A stretch of DNA of 64,000 nucleotides from Luteitalea sp. TBR-22 (GTDB taxonomy: Bacteria; Acidobacteriota; Vicinamibacteria; Vicinamibacterales; Vicinamibacteraceae). Under the pieces are notes generated by a model that searched no databases, was not told the DNA's origin, and saw nothing but the letters and a program-made list of their open reading frames with translations. The position numbers were made by a program, and so were the translations under genes. The stretch's first letter is position 1; each line of letters begins with the position of its first letter. Shown here one piece after another: positions 27,323-37,177 of the stretch. The stretch lies in assembly GCF_016865485.1 (NCBI RefSeq), contig NZ_AP024452.1, positions 1,386,501-1,450,500 on the forward strand, in the 5' to 3' direction.

Positions 27323-28624
27323 TCAGAAGAGCTCGGCGAACAGGCTCCAGAACTGTTCCTGCGCGCGGCGCCAGAGCCCGCGCCGTCGCCAGGTGGCGAG
27401 GTCGAGCATCGTGCTGCGGCCGAGGTCCCGTTCGAACGAGGCGTGGAGGCGCCCGGCGAGTCCGGCATCCTGCACGGCGACCACGAGTTCGTCGTTGAGC
27501 TCGAGTGATCGGTTGTCGAGGTTGGCCGTGCCGACCACCGACCACACGTCGTCGATGGTCATCGCCTTGACGTGCATCATCGTCGGGGCGAACTCGGCGA
27601 TACGGACGCCCTGCGCCAGCAGCGTGTCGTAGTCGGCGCGGCTTGCCGCCTTCACCGGGCCCGCGTCGGTGTGCTCGCCGTCGGTGAGCACGCGCACGCG
27701 TACGCCCCGGCTCCTGGCCCGGGCCAGCGCCTGCTGCAGCGTGCTGTCGAGCACCACGTACGGCGACTGGATGTCGATCGTCCGGCGCGCCCCTGCGATC
27801 GACAGCAGGTACAGCAGCTTCACGTTGCTGGCGCCGCCGGAGAAGTTGCTCCAGGCCACCAGGGTGCGGGCCGGCGTGGGATCTGGCCGCTCGGCAGGTT
27901 CGGGATCGAGTCGTGGTGCTTCGGCGCCGCCCGACTCGATCCAGTTCTCGTAGAACGAGGCCTCGAGGGCCCGCACGGCCGGGCCGCGCACCCGGATCTG
28001 CATGTCACGCCAGTGATCCGGGTCCTGCGAATCGCCCTGCCAGTGGTCGGCCAGGCCCACGCCGCCCGTGAACGCGACGCTGCCGTCGACGACGAGCACC
28101 TTGCGATGCGTGCGGTAGTTCACGCGGTCGAGCGACCAGGCGCGCAGTTTGTTGAACCACACGACGCGGGCGCCGGCCGCCTCGAGCATGCGGACCGACT
28201 CGGCGGGCAGGTCGCTCGAGCCGTAGCCGTCGAGCACGATACGCACCTCGACGCCGCGCAGCGCCGCCGCGACGAACGCCTGCGTGAACCTCGAGCTGAC
28301 CTGTCCGTCGGCGTAGATGAAGCTCTCGAAGCTGATCCGTCGCTTGGCGCTCGCGATGGCGTCGAGCATCGCCGGGAAGATGGCGTCGCCGTTCTCGAGG
28401 ACGTCGAAGGACTCCCCGGTGGTCACCGGCGCGCCAATCAGGGATGCCACGTAGTCGGGGAAGTCGGGGTCGCTTGCCGCCACCGGACTGCGCACGTCGA
28501 GCGTGCGGGGATCCTGCAGCAGCCAGAGGAACGCCGCCACGCCGAGCGCCACCAGCCAGGGCCATCGGCGGCGACGGGTCCGGGCGGGCCCGAAGCGGGT
28601 GCGATCACGGGAAAGGAAATGCAC
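27323..28624 (-). CDS. phospholipase D family / cardiolipin synthase-like protein
   Basis: 433 residues with one N-terminal helix (WPWLVALGVAAFLWLLQD). Two phospholipase-D catalytic HKD motifs: HRKVLVVDG (with GSVAFTGGVGL) and HVKAMTIDD followed by GTANLDNRSLELNDE. These catalyse transphosphatidylation, typically joining two phosphatidylglycerols into cardiolipin, or phosphodiester hydrolysis. It is shorter at the N-terminus than the second PLD-type protein (37176), which has the usual two-helix synthase start. The two genes are not adjacent and may have different acceptors. Confidence 0.87.
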   Translation of the reverse strand: MHFLSRDRTRFGPARTRRRRWPWLVALGVAAFLWLLQDPRTLDVRSPVAASDPDFPDYVASLIGAPVTTGESFDVLENGDAIFPAMLDAIASAKRRISFESFIYADGQVSSRFTQAFVAAALRGVEVRIVLDGYGSSDLPAESVRMLEAAGARVVWFNKLRAWSLDRVNYRTHRKVLVVDGSVAFTGGVGLADHWQGDSQDPDHWRDMQIRVRGPAVRALEASFYENWIESGGAEAPRLDPEPAERPDPTPARTLVAWSNFSGGASNVKLLYLLSIAGARRTIDIQSPYVVLDSTLQQALARARSRGVRVRVLTDGEHTDAGPVKAASRADYDTLLAQGVRIAEFAPTMMHVKAMTIDDVWSVVGTANLDNRSLELNDELVVAVQDAGLAGRLHASFERDLGRSTMLDLATWRRRGLWRRAQEQFWSLFAELF

Positions 28625-28731
28625 GGCCGCAACTCATGCACGGCGCGTGCCCGCAATCCGTCGGCCATCGGCTGGGGTAGGATCGGCGACATCGCCGCCG
28701 TGCCCCGACCAGTCTCCTCGAGGTGCTCCAC

Positions 28732-30276
28732 ATGATCGATCGTCGACGATTCGTGCAGTCCGTCATGGCCGTCGGTGCGGCCTCCGCGGTGCGACCGCCG
28801 CTGCTCTGGGGACAGGGCGCCGACGCGCTCCGTGACCTGGCCGATGCGGCACTGGCGACCGCGCGCAAGGCCGGCGCCACCTACGCCGACATCCGCATCA
28901 ACCGCTATCGCAACCAGTTCCTGTTCACCAGGGACCGGCGCGTCGACAACATCGTCGACACCGAGGACTACGGGTTCGGCGTGCGGGTCATCGTCGACGG
29001 CACGTGGGGCTTTGCCAGCAGCAGCCTGGTGTCCAAGGAGGAGATCGCGCGCATCGCCTCACAGGCGGTGGCGATCGCGAGGGCCAATCGCGCCATCAAC
29101 GCCGAGCAGGTGCGCCTGGCACCGGTGCCGGCCTACGACGCGACGTGGAACACACCCGTGAAGCGGAACCCGTTCGACGTGCCGCTGCAGGCCAAGCTCG
29201 ACCTGCTGCTGCAGGTGCACGAGGAGGCGCTCAAGGTGCCGGGCGCGAGCTTCGTGTCGGCGTCGATGCAGTTCGTCAACGAGCAGAAGTACTTTGCCTC
29301 GACCGAGGGCTCGCACATCGAGCAGTCGCTGATCCGGACCTATCCGTCGTTCAACGTGACGTCGGTCGACAAGACGACCGGCAGGTTCTACTCGCGTCGC
29401 GCCCTGACCTCGCCGATGGGCATGGGTTACGAGTACGTGGAGTCGTATCCGCTGCTGCAGGAGGCGCGGGTGGCGGCCGAGGAGGCCGTGGCGACCCACA
29501 AGGCCAAGCCGGCGCCGGCGGGCTCGAAGGCGTTGATCCTGCACCCGTCGAACCTGTGGCTCACGATTCACGAGTCGGTCGGTCACTCCACCGAGCTCGA
29601 TCGCGCCCTGGGCTACGAGGCCAACCTCGCGGGCACCAGTTTCCTCACCACCGACAAGCTGGGCACCTTCACGTTCGGATCGCCGATCGTCAACCTCGTG
29701 GCCGACAAGACGCAGGAACACGGCATGGCCACCTGTGGCTACGACGACGATGGGGTCAAGACGACGCGCTGGCACCTGGTGAAGGACGGCACGTTCGTCG
29801 ACTACCAGACCACGCGCGACCAGGCGGCGCTCATCGGTCAGTCGGCCTCGCACGGCTGCAGCTACGCCGACAGCTGGGGCTCGGTGCCTTTCCAGCGCAT
29901 GCCCAATGTCTCGCTCGAGCCCGGCACCAGGGACCTGAGTGAAGCCGACATCATCGGCGCCACCGAGGACGGCGTCTACGTGAAGGGCGACGGCAGCTAC
30001 AGCATCGACCACCAGCGGTACAACTTCCAGTTCAGCGGTCAGACGTTCTGGGAAGTGAAGAAGGGGAAAATCACGACGCAGTTGCGCGACCTCGCCTATC
30101 AGTCGAACACGCCGGAGTTCTGGAAGGCCTGCGACCTGCTGGGCGGCAGGTCGACCTATCAGCTCGGCGGCGCCTTCACCGACGGCAAGGGCCAGCCGAT
30201 GCAGATCAACTCGGTCAGCCACGGGTGCCCGATCGCACGGTTCGCCGGCGTCACCATCCTCAACACGGGGCGATGA
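28732..30276 (+). CDS. tldD: TldD-like metallopeptidase subunit
   Basis: About 514 residues. The zinc-binding HESVGH (H-E-x3-H) lies in the middle, as in TldD, followed by TELDRALGYEANLAGTSF. With TldE it forms a heterodimeric protease that degrades unfolded peptides and processes modified peptides. The N-terminus IDRRRFVQSVMAVGAASA looks like a twin-arginine signal, which is not part of E. coli TldD. ATG 28732 is chosen; GTG 28723 is the alternative. It overlaps the TldE-like gene by 4 bases. Confidence 0.88.
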   Translation: MIDRRRFVQSVMAVGAASAVRPPLLWGQGADALRDLADAALATARKAGATYADIRINRYRNQFLFTRDRRVDNIVDTEDYGFGVRVIVDGTWGFASSSLVSKEEIARIASQAVAIARANRAINAEQVRLAPVPAYDATWNTPVKRNPFDVPLQAKLDLLLQVHEEALKVPGASFVSASMQFVNEQKYFASTEGSHIEQSLIRTYPSFNVTSVDKTTGRFYSRRALTSPMGMGYEYVESYPLLQEARVAAEEAVATHKAKPAPAGSKALILHPSNLWLTIHESVGHSTELDRALGYEANLAGTSFLTTDKLGTFTFGSPIVNLVADKTQEHGMATCGYDDDGVKTTRWHLVKDGTFVDYQTTRDQAALIGQSASHGCSYADSWGSVPFQRMPNVSLEPGTRDLSEADIIGATEDGVYVKGDGSYSIDHQRYNFQFSGQTFWEVKKGKITTQLRDLAYQSNTPEFWKACDLLGGRSTYQLGGAFTDGKGQPMQINSVSHGCPIARFAGVTILNTGR

Positions 30277-31622
30277 GCATGATCTGGACCAGGGAACAGG
30301 CCAAGGCCCTCACCGACCGCGTGCTGTCGCTGAGCAAGGCCGAGCAGACCTTCGTGGCAGTGAGCGGCAGCGATCGCGCCAACGTGCGCTTCGCGCGCAA
30401 CACCGCCACTACCGCTGGCGCGACGTCGGGCGTGAGCCTGGCGATCACGTCGCGCTTCGGCAAGCGGTCGGGCACGGTCACCACCGCCCAGTTCGACGAT
30501 GCGAGCCTGCAGCGGGCACTGCGAGCCGCGGAGGAGATCGCCAAGGTGTCGCCGGAGAATCCCGAGGCGATGCCGTTCCTCGGCGCGCAGACCTACTCGC
30601 CCGTGAACGCCTACTTCGACGACGTCGCGGCGGCGACCCCCGAGTGGCGCGCCTCGACGGTCGAGACGGCGATCGCGCGGAGCAAGCAGAAGGGCGTCGT
30701 GTCGGCGGGCTTCGTCGAGACGCAGATGGCCATGCAGGCGGTCGCGAGCTCGCAGGGGCTGTTCGCCTACGACCGGTTCACCGCTGCCGACTACAACCTC
30801 ACGTCGCGCACGACCGACGGGTCGGGATCGGGATGGGCCTCGAAGTCCTTCAACCAGTTGCGCCTGCTCGACCCGGCCGCACTCGCCGAGGCTGCCATCG
30901 GCAAGGCGGCGATGGCCGCCAACCCCACGGGCATCGAGCCCGGCACCTACACGGTGGTGCTCGAGCCGGCGGCCGTTGCCGATCTGCTGGCCTTCATGCT
31001 CTTCTCGGCCGACGCGCGGCAGGCCGACGAGGGCCGCAGCGTCTTCTCGAAGAAGGGCGGCGGCAACCGGGTCGGCGAACAGATCCTCGGCGACAGCATC
31101 CGCATCTACTCGGACCCCTCGCATCCGCTCGCGCCCTCGCTCTGCTTCGACAACGAGGGGCTGCCGATCGCGCGGCAGTCGTGGGTCGAGAAGGGCGTGT
31201 TGCAGGACCTGTCGTACTCGCGGTTCTGGGCCCAGAAGATGGGCAAGAAGCCGACGGCCGGCCCGGCCAACGTGATCATGGACGGCGGCTCGTCCACCAT
31301 GGCCGACCTCATCGCCGGCACCGACCGCGGGTTGCTCGTCACGCGGTTCTGGTACGTCAGGCCCCTGGACCCACAGTCGCTGCTGCTCACGGGCCTGACG
31401 CGCGACGGCCTGTTCCTGATCGAGAAGGGAGAGGTCACCCGTCCGGTGCGGAACATGCGGTGGAACGAGAGCCCCATCGTCGCGCTGAACAACGTCGAGG
31501 CGATGACGCCGGCCGAGCGCGCCGTGAGCGGCGAAGGCATCGGCGGGGCGGGCCTGGCACTGGTGTGCCCGGCCGCCCGCATCAAGGAGTTCAGGTTCAC
31601 GAGCGCGTCGGACGCCGTGTAG
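30273..31622 (+). CDS. TldE/PmbA-like peptidase partner subunit
   Basis: 449 residues. It matches the PmbA/TldE half of the TldD/E protease: an N-terminal KAEQTFVAVSGSDRANVRFA strand-rich start and a C-terminal LLVTRFWYVRPLDPQSLLLT/TRDGLFLIEKGE block. As in TldE, the zinc-binding H-E-x3-H is absent, so it is the non-catalytic subunit. The start (ATGA) overlaps the TldD stop, so the two are co-translated. It carries no export signal, although its TldD partner seems to have one. A second Met lies at 30279. Confidence 0.87.
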   Translation: MSMIWTREQAKALTDRVLSLSKAEQTFVAVSGSDRANVRFARNTATTAGATSGVSLAITSRFGKRSGTVTTAQFDDASLQRALRAAEEIAKVSPENPEAMPFLGAQTYSPVNAYFDDVAAATPEWRASTVETAIARSKQKGVVSAGFVETQMAMQAVASSQGLFAYDRFTAADYNLTSRTTDGSGSGWASKSFNQLRLLDPAALAEAAIGKAAMAANPTGIEPGTYTVVLEPAAVADLLAFMLFSADARQADEGRSVFSKKGGGNRVGEQILGDSIRIYSDPSHPLAPSLCFDNEGLPIARQSWVEKGVLQDLSYSRFWAQKMGKKPTAGPANVIMDGGSSTMADLIAGTDRGLLVTRFWYVRPLDPQSLLLTGLTRDGLFLIEKGEVTRPVRNMRWNESPIVALNNVEAMTPAERAVSGEGIGGAGLALVCPAARIKEFRFTSASDAV

Positions 31623-31657
31623 TGCCTGCGGCGCAGGTCGCCACAGGCGCAGGCGTG

Positions 31658-32500
31658 TCAGAAGGCGGCAGTGGCGTCGTTGGCGTGCGCCTTCCGGCGT
31701 TCCCGGATGGCCGCCTCGGTCGCCGAGGGTCCGGGCGTCGCCGCTCCGCCGGCTGTCGGCATGGTGGCGCGTGACGTGCGCCCTGGCACGATCATCGGCA
31801 CGCGGGATCGATACGCCTGGTAGGTCTCGCCGTGCTCGGCGATCAGGTCCCGCTCCTCGAACTGGATCGCCACCAGGATGTATGCCGTCGTCACGGCCGC
31901 GAAGAACAGGTGCGTGGCCGTCATGGTCGGCGTCATCCAGAACGCCAGCAGGAAGCCGAGGTACAGCGGGTGACGCACCATCCGGTAGGGGCCGGGCATG
32001 GTGAAGGGGACGCGCGTGTAGGGCGTACCCCGGAACGCCAGCCAGACCTGCCGCAGGCCGAACAGGTCGAAGTGATTGATCAGGAAGGTCACCACGAGCA
32101 CGAGGCCCCACCCCGAGGCGAAGCCCGTCCACAGCGCGGCTCTTCCTGCGGGATCTTCCACCTCCCACACGCGTCCGCCGAGCGGCTGCCACTGCCAGAA
32201 GAGCAACTGCAGGGCCAGGCTGGCGCAGGCCACGTACGTGGACCGCTCGATCTCCCTGGGGATGAACCGGGTCAACCACGCCTTGAACCAGGGGCGCGCC
32301 ATGACGCTGTGCTGCACGGCGAACACCGACAGCAGGCACAGGTCGATCGCCAGCGCCAGCCCGAGCGGCTGGCCGGGCTCGCCGTCGATCTGCCTGGGGA
32401 CCACGAAGCCGCCGACGAAGGCGATGGCGTGGAGGAACGTGACGAAGAACAACAGGTATGCCAGCACACCGTACACGAGGACTGCGGAACGCTTGACCAT
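31658..32500 (-). CDS. NnrU/isoprenylcysteine-methyltransferase-fold membrane protein, MddA-like
   Basis: 280 residues with five to six helices. The C-terminal part has the ICMT/phospholipid-methyltransferase signature GPYRMVRHPLYLGFLL and EERDLIAEHG, ending YRSRVPMIVP. The N-terminal half (VYGVLAYLLFFVTFLHAIAF, FAVQHSVMARPWFK) resembles MddA, which methylates methanethiol to dimethyl sulfide. Related NnrU-type proteins act on other substrates, so this is a family-level call. ATG 32500 has ggaggg at good spacing. The last ~35 residues are polar and unconserved. Confidence 0.8.
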   Translation of the reverse strand: MVKRSAVLVYGVLAYLLFFVTFLHAIAFVGGFVVPRQIDGEPGQPLGLALAIDLCLLSVFAVQHSVMARPWFKAWLTRFIPREIERSTYVACASLALQLLFWQWQPLGGRVWEVEDPAGRAALWTGFASGWGLVLVVTFLINHFDLFGLRQVWLAFRGTPYTRVPFTMPGPYRMVRHPLYLGFLLAFWMTPTMTATHLFFAAVTTAYILVAIQFEERDLIAEHGETYQAYRSRVPMIVPGRTSRATMPTAGGAATPGPSATEAAIRERRKAHANDATAAF

Positions 32501-32651
32501 GTGAACCCTCCACATGGACTGATCGCGAACCGCAGCTCGAAGGCGACAACGCGCCCGGGCAGGTCGCGACCGGTGCATTTCATCCCCGCTGCCTGGCTGG
32601 CGCCGACTCGCCAGCGTTCGGTTTGCCTGCGCGGGTTCGTTGCGGCTTGTG

Positions 32652-33239
32652 ATGGATGTCGCAGTCGCCACCCCAGCCAGCGGACACGACGGGCGTGTCG
32701 CCGACGACCTGTTCAGCTCGCTGTACCAGGAGCTGCACCGGCTCGCGCGGCGGGAGGTGCATCGTCGGGGCGCGCTCGGTGGCCTCGGGGTGACCACCCT
32801 GCTGCACGAGGCTTACCTCGCCATGTCGTCGCGCGAGGGGGCGACCTTCGTCGATCACGCACGCTTCATGGGCTATGCCGCACGGGTGATGCGTGGCCTG
32901 ATCGTCGACGACATCCGCCGTCGACGCGCGCTCAAGCACGGCGGCGACGTCCACATCACCGCGCTCGACACCTCGTATGGCGCGAGCCTGGCCGGCCCGG
33001 CCGACATCGTGCGCCTCGGCGATGCGCTCGACGAGCTCGCGTCGATCGACCCGCTGCTCGCCGAGGTGGTGGAACTGAAGTTCTTCTGCGGCTTCTCCTT
33101 CGTCGAGATCGCCGCGATGCGGGGCGTGTCGGAGCGGACCATCCAGCGCGCCTGGGAGAAGGGGCGGCTCTTCCTCCACAGCGCCCTCGTCAGCGGGGAG
33201 CCGGGAGCAGGCGATGCGCAGGCCGCCGCTGACGCCTGA
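32652..33239 (+). CDS. ECF sigma factor of the Acidobacteria kinase-linked type
   Basis: 195 residues. It matches the TIGR02999-like sigma group: LFSSLYQELHRLARREVHRR, TTLLHEAYLAMS, HARFMGYAARVMRGLIVDDI, then region 4 LLAEVVELKFFCGFSFVEIA with the helix-turn-helix VSERTIQRAWEKGRLFL. This sigma group is typically encoded beside a Ser/Thr kinase, and here its 3' end overlaps the kinase gene by 26 bases. No anti-sigma gene is nearby, so the kinase may be the regulator. ATG 32652 was taken; GTG 32649 and TTG 32640 are alternatives. Confidence 0.88.
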   Translation: MDVAVATPASGHDGRVADDLFSSLYQELHRLARREVHRRGALGGLGVTTLLHEAYLAMSSREGATFVDHARFMGYAARVMRGLIVDDIRRRRALKHGGDVHITALDTSYGASLAGPADIVRLGDALDELASIDPLLAEVVELKFFCGFSFVEIAAMRGVSERTIQRAWEKGRLFLHSALVSGEPGAGDAQAAADA

Positions 33240-35709
33240 TCGCTGGCGCGCGCTCAGCCCCTACCTGGATGAGGCGCTCGACGTCGAGCCGGGCGCCCGC
33301 GAGGCCTGGCTCTCGTCGATGGCCCTCGACACCCGCATGGCGCAGGACCTGCGCAGTCTCCTTGAGGAGCACCAGGCCGCCGAGGCAGGCGGCTTCCTCG
33401 GCGGCGTGGCCATCGACGGATCACGGCTCTCGCCGTCGGCGGCGACGCCCGGCCAGGTCGTCGGCGCCTACCGCCTCGTCTCGCCGATCGGCGAGGGCGG
33501 CAGCGGGATGGTGTGGCGAGCCGAACGCTGCGATGGGCGCTTCGAGGGCGAGGCGGCCGTCAAGCTGCTGAACCTCTCGCTGGTCGGTCGATCCGGCGAG
33601 GAACGCTTCCGCCGGGAAGCCACGATCCTCGCGCGGCTCCGTCATCCCGGCATCGCGCACCTCATCGATGCGGGCGTGACCGACGGCGGGCAGCCCTATC
33701 TGGTGCTGGAACTTGTCGAGGGCGAGCCGATCGACAGCTACGCCGATGCGCGCGCGCTGTCGGTCGAGCAGCGCCTCACGCTGTTCCTCGACGTGCTCGA
33801 TGCCGTCGCCCACGCGCACGCCAAGCTGGTCGTCCACCGTGACATCAAGCCCGCCAACGTCCTGGTGAGCGGCGGCGGCGAGGTCAAGCTCCTCGACTTC
33901 GGGATCGCCCAACTGGTCACGGCGGGCACGCAACTCGACGCATCGGCCGACACCGACGTCGGCGTGCTCACCCGCGAGATCCGGCGGGCTCTCACGCCGG
34001 TGTATGCCGCCCCCGAGCAGATCGCCGGCGGGCAGGTGACGACGGCCACCGACGTGTACGCCCTCGGCGGCCTCCTCTACGTGTTGCTCGCGGGCCGGCA
34101 CCCGGTGGCTCACGCCGCCGGGCGTTCGCCGCAGGCGCTGATCCGCGCCGTCCTCGAGGACACGCCCCCACTGCTGTCCGAGGCCGTGGTGGATGGCACG
34201 GTCGCGCCAGACGTGCTCGAGGTGCATGCCGCGCGGCTCGGCGCCACGCCGGCCCGGCTCCGTCGCACGCTCCGGGGGGACCTCGACGCCATCGTCGCGC
34301 GAGCGCTGGCCCGGCAGCCTGGCGATCGGTATGCCTCGGTGACCGCGTTGGCCGACGACATCCGCCGCGTGCTTCGCCACGAGCCGGTCGCTGCGCGCCG
34401 GGACCGCGCGGGGTACCGACTGGCGCGCTTCGCCCGCCGCCACGTCACCGGTCTGCTGGCCGCCACGACCGTGGTGGCGATGGCCGCGAGCTTCACGGCG
34501 TTCCACGCGGTCCGTCTCGCGACGGAACGCGACCGGGCGCAGCGTGCCTCCGAGAAGGCCGTCAAGGTGAGCGAGGTGCTGATGTCCTTGCTCACCAGCG
34601 CCGATCCCTACGCCATCCGGGAGACGCCGGGCGAGCCCACGGCCGTGTCCGTGCTCGACGTCAGCGCGGCCCGCATCGAGAAGGAGCTGGCGGGTGACCC
34701 GGCCCTGCGCGCCGAGATGCTGACGCTGATGGGGCGCACCTACCGCCGGCTGGCGATGTACGGCAAGGGGCAGCGGCTGCTCGAGGAAGCGCTCGGCGAT
34801 GCGCGAAAGGCGTTCGGCCCCACCAGTGTGCCCGTCGCCACGGCGCTGAACGACCTCGGGGTGCTGCTCGTGGATCAGGGCAGGCACGTCGAGGGACTGA
34901 GGCGGCTCGAGGAGGCGCTGGCGATGCGTCGGGCGCTCCTCGGCGGGATGCATCCCGACCTGGCGATCACGCTGGTCGAGCTCGGGCGGGTCTACCAGGA
35001 CCACGGACTCGGCGCCCGTGCGGCCTCCCTGCATCGTGAGGCGCTGGCGATTCGCCGCTCGGCGCTCGGCGAGGGGCACCGCGAGACGGCCGTGAGCCTC
35101 AACGATCTCGGCTCGGTGCTCCGCCTCGAGGGTGACCTCGTCGGCGCCGATGCCGCGCTGCAACAGGCGTTGGCCATCAACGTCCGGACGCGCGGTCCGC
35201 AGCATCCGAACACCGCGGTCACCATGCACGACCGGGCCCTCGTGGCGATGTCGCGCCAGGACTGGCGGGCAGCCGAACCCCTGCTCCGCGAGGCACTGGC
35301 CATCCAGCAACGAACGGTCGGGGCGAGCCACCCGACCATCGCCGCAACCCTCAATACGCTGTCGAAGCTCGAGGCGGCGCTCGGCCACCAGCGCCAGGCC
35401 GTGGCCGCCGTCCGGCAGGCCAGGGAGATCGTCGAGCGCGCGTTCGGGCGCGACCATCAGCTCGTCGCGATCTACTCGCTGAACGAGGCCGCGCTCCTTG
35501 TCGCCGCAGGCCACGCCGCCGAGGCCGAGCCCCTCGTGCGAGAGGGCTTGCGCGTGCGCGCGCTGTCGCCGGACATGGTGCCGGCCCGTCGAAGGACCCT
35601 CGCCGCCGACGACTGGGACGTGGCCGAGGCGCGTGCGATGCTCGCCGAGATCCTCCGCGCGCTCGGCCGCGCCAGGGAAGCCGCCGCGCTGTCACGCGCG
35701 GTCTCCTGA
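33214..35709 (+). CDS. membrane Ser/Thr protein kinase with extracytoplasmic TPRs
   Basis: 831 residues. The N-terminal ~80 residues precede a Hanks-type kinase domain: GEGGSGMVW (~92), the invariant lysine in EAAVKLL (~115), HRDIKPANVL (~208), DFGIAQ (~227). A single helix at ~410-432 (HVTGLLAATTVVAMAASF) leads to a C-terminal array of tetratricopeptide repeats with the 42-residue spacing of TPR-10/TPR-12 units (for example ALNDLGVLLVDQGRHVEGLR, SLNDLGSVLRLEGDLVGADA). It probably senses through the TPRs and signals to the co-encoded ECF sigma factor, whose 3' end it overlaps. Confidence 0.93.
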   Translation: MRRPPLTPDRWRALSPYLDEALDVEPGAREAWLSSMALDTRMAQDLRSLLEEHQAAEAGGFLGGVAIDGSRLSPSAATPGQVVGAYRLVSPIGEGGSGMVWRAERCDGRFEGEAAVKLLNLSLVGRSGEERFRREATILARLRHPGIAHLIDAGVTDGGQPYLVLELVEGEPIDSYADARALSVEQRLTLFLDVLDAVAHAHAKLVVHRDIKPANVLVSGGGEVKLLDFGIAQLVTAGTQLDASADTDVGVLTREIRRALTPVYAAPEQIAGGQVTTATDVYALGGLLYVLLAGRHPVAHAAGRSPQALIRAVLEDTPPLLSEAVVDGTVAPDVLEVHAARLGATPARLRRTLRGDLDAIVARALARQPGDRYASVTALADDIRRVLRHEPVAARRDRAGYRLARFARRHVTGLLAATTVVAMAASFTAFHAVRLATERDRAQRASEKAVKVSEVLMSLLTSADPYAIRETPGEPTAVSVLDVSAARIEKELAGDPALRAEMLTLMGRTYRRLAMYGKGQRLLEEALGDARKAFGPTSVPVATALNDLGVLLVDQGRHVEGLRRLEEALAMRRALLGGMHPDLAITLVELGRVYQDHGLGARAASLHREALAIRRSALGEGHRETAVSLNDLGSVLRLEGDLVGADAALQQALAINVRTRGPQHPNTAVTMHDRALVAMSRQDWRAAEPLLREALAIQQRTVGASHPTIAATLNTLSKLEAALGHQRQAVAAVRQAREIVERAFGRDHQLVAIYSLNEAALLVAAGHAAEAEPLVREGLRVRALSPDMVPARRRTLAADDWDVAEARAMLAEILRALGRAREAAALSRAVS

Positions 35710-35794
35710 CAGGGGGACCCGGGCGACGCGCCCGTCGCGCCAGGCAGCTCGCCGGCCCGGCGCCCTGCAGCGGACTGCCGACGTCGCCGCGACA

Positions 35795-37177
35795 TCACCG
35801 CGGCTGGCAGCCGTCCTTGTCGCAGCGCAGCTTCAACTCCAGGCCGGGCACCAGTTGGCCGTACGCGTCGCGGGCGCTGGCGGTGACCTCGAGCGCCGTA
35901 CCGGTGTCGGCCACGTCGAGCAGGCCGAACTGGTGGTTGCGCCTCGAGACGCCGTGACTGTAGGGGCCGCCCTTGACCCGCGTCCACCGATCCAGCGGCG
36001 CGCCGTGCACGACGACGAAGCCGCGGCTGTCCTTCGTGCGGCCTTCCATGTAGGCGCTGTTGCGCCCGTCGTCGAGCGCCGCCATGTGGCCATCGCCACT
36101 GAGCATGATGAGGCGGCGCGTCAGGCCGAGCGACTCGATGAGCGTGGCGAGGCGTTCGCGTTCCTCGGCGTAGGGCGCCCAGCCCTCCGACGTCGATTCG
36201 TTGGCCTTGGTGATCCAGGGCACGGTGTTGACCCAGATGACCAGCGGCGCGTCCTTGGCGCGCGTCAGCTCGGCTTCGAGCCAGCGACGCTGCGCGTCGC
36301 CGAGCATCGTGCGCGGCTGCGGGCTGTCGACCGGGGCGCGCGCCGTGCGCGTGTCGGTGACGATGACGCGCGCGCGTCCGATGCCGAACGCCTGCTGGAT
36401 GGTCTCCGCGCCTGGCTGCAGCGGATAGTGAGGGACGTGATCGCGGTACACCGACGTGGCTGCCGGTCGGCTCGGCGACGTGCCGTCGGCATTGTTGGCG
36501 CCGAAGTCGTGGTCGTCGTACTGGTAGACGATCGGCACCGCCCGGTAGAGCGCCGACTGGCGCGGCGAGTCGAGCACGCGATCGTAGGCCCGCCGGAACG
36601 CCCGGGCATCGTTGCGGGCGATGTTCAGGTAGTGGAAGTCGCCCATGTGCACGAAGAGATCCGGCGTCAGCTCACGGATAGCGTCGAACACGCGACTGTT
36701 GGAACCGGTGGTGGCGCACGAGGCGAAGGCGATGCGGAAGGAGAACGGGCCGTCGAACCACGTGCGCAGCCGCCCGTCGAGCCGCTGCCCGGCGCGCGTC
36801 TCCACGCGGTAGCGGTAGCGCGTCGCGGGTGACAGCCGTCCGGCCTCGAACCGGACGAGGCCGTTGGCGTCGGCCTTCTGATAACCCGTCGCCGGCACCG
36901 TCAACGCGTCGGACTCGCCGCCGGCGCGGTCCGGGGCGATCACGAGGCGCGCATCGGCGACGCCGTTCGCGAGCCGGGCGACGATGACGGCCGACTCGGG
37001 CGTGATGGCGCCACTCCAGGCCCACGCGATGCCCATCGATTGCGCCGAGAGCGGCGCCGGCCTGGCGACGGCGAGCCACCCCAGCACCAGGCTCAACAGC
37101 ATCACCCAGGCCGCGGCCAGCCCGTGGGCGCGCGCTTGCGCGGCACGGGCACTTGGGACAGGCTGCAGGGCAGCCAT
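35795..37177 (-). CDS. exported PhoD-like alkaline phosphatase
   Basis: About 460 residues. An N-terminal hydrophobic signal (WVMLLSLVLGWLAVARP, cleaved near LSAQ) is followed by a fibronectin-like domain and a metallophosphatase core of the PhoD type: FRIAFASCATTG, HMGDFHY, YQYDDHDFGANN, WVNTVPW, LSGDGHMAAL. These histidines and aspartates bind the metal centre that hydrolyses phosphodiesters or monoesters. The start is uncertain: ATG 37177 shares the CATG tetramer with the divergent synthase gene, and ATG 37102 would give a shorter signal. Confidence 0.87.
   Translation of the reverse strand: MAALQPVPSARAAQARAHGLAAAWVMLLSLVLGWLAVARPAPLSAQSMGIAWAWSGAITPESAVIVARLANGVADARLVIAPDRAGGESDALTVPATGYQKADANGLVRFEAGRLSPATRYRYRVETRAGQRLDGRLRTWFDGPFSFRIAFASCATTGSNSRVFDAIRELTPDLFVHMGDFHYLNIARNDARAFRRAYDRVLDSPRQSALYRAVPIVYQYDDHDFGANNADGTSPSRPAATSVYRDHVPHYPLQPGAETIQQAFGIGRARVIVTDTRTARAPVDSPQPRTMLGDAQRRWLEAELTRAKDAPLVIWVNTVPWITKANESTSEGWAPYAEERERLATLIESLGLTRRLIMLSGDGHMAALDDGRNSAYMEGRTKDSRGFVVVHGAPLDRWTRVKGGPYSHGVSRRNHQFGLLDVADTGTALEVTASARDAYGQLVPGLELKLRCDKDGCQPR

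Noticed and set aside
30159-32549. 796-codon open frame antisense to tldE
   Set aside because: Composition typical of antisense frames, no recognisable domain, and it runs through the methyltransferase gene in the wrong frame.
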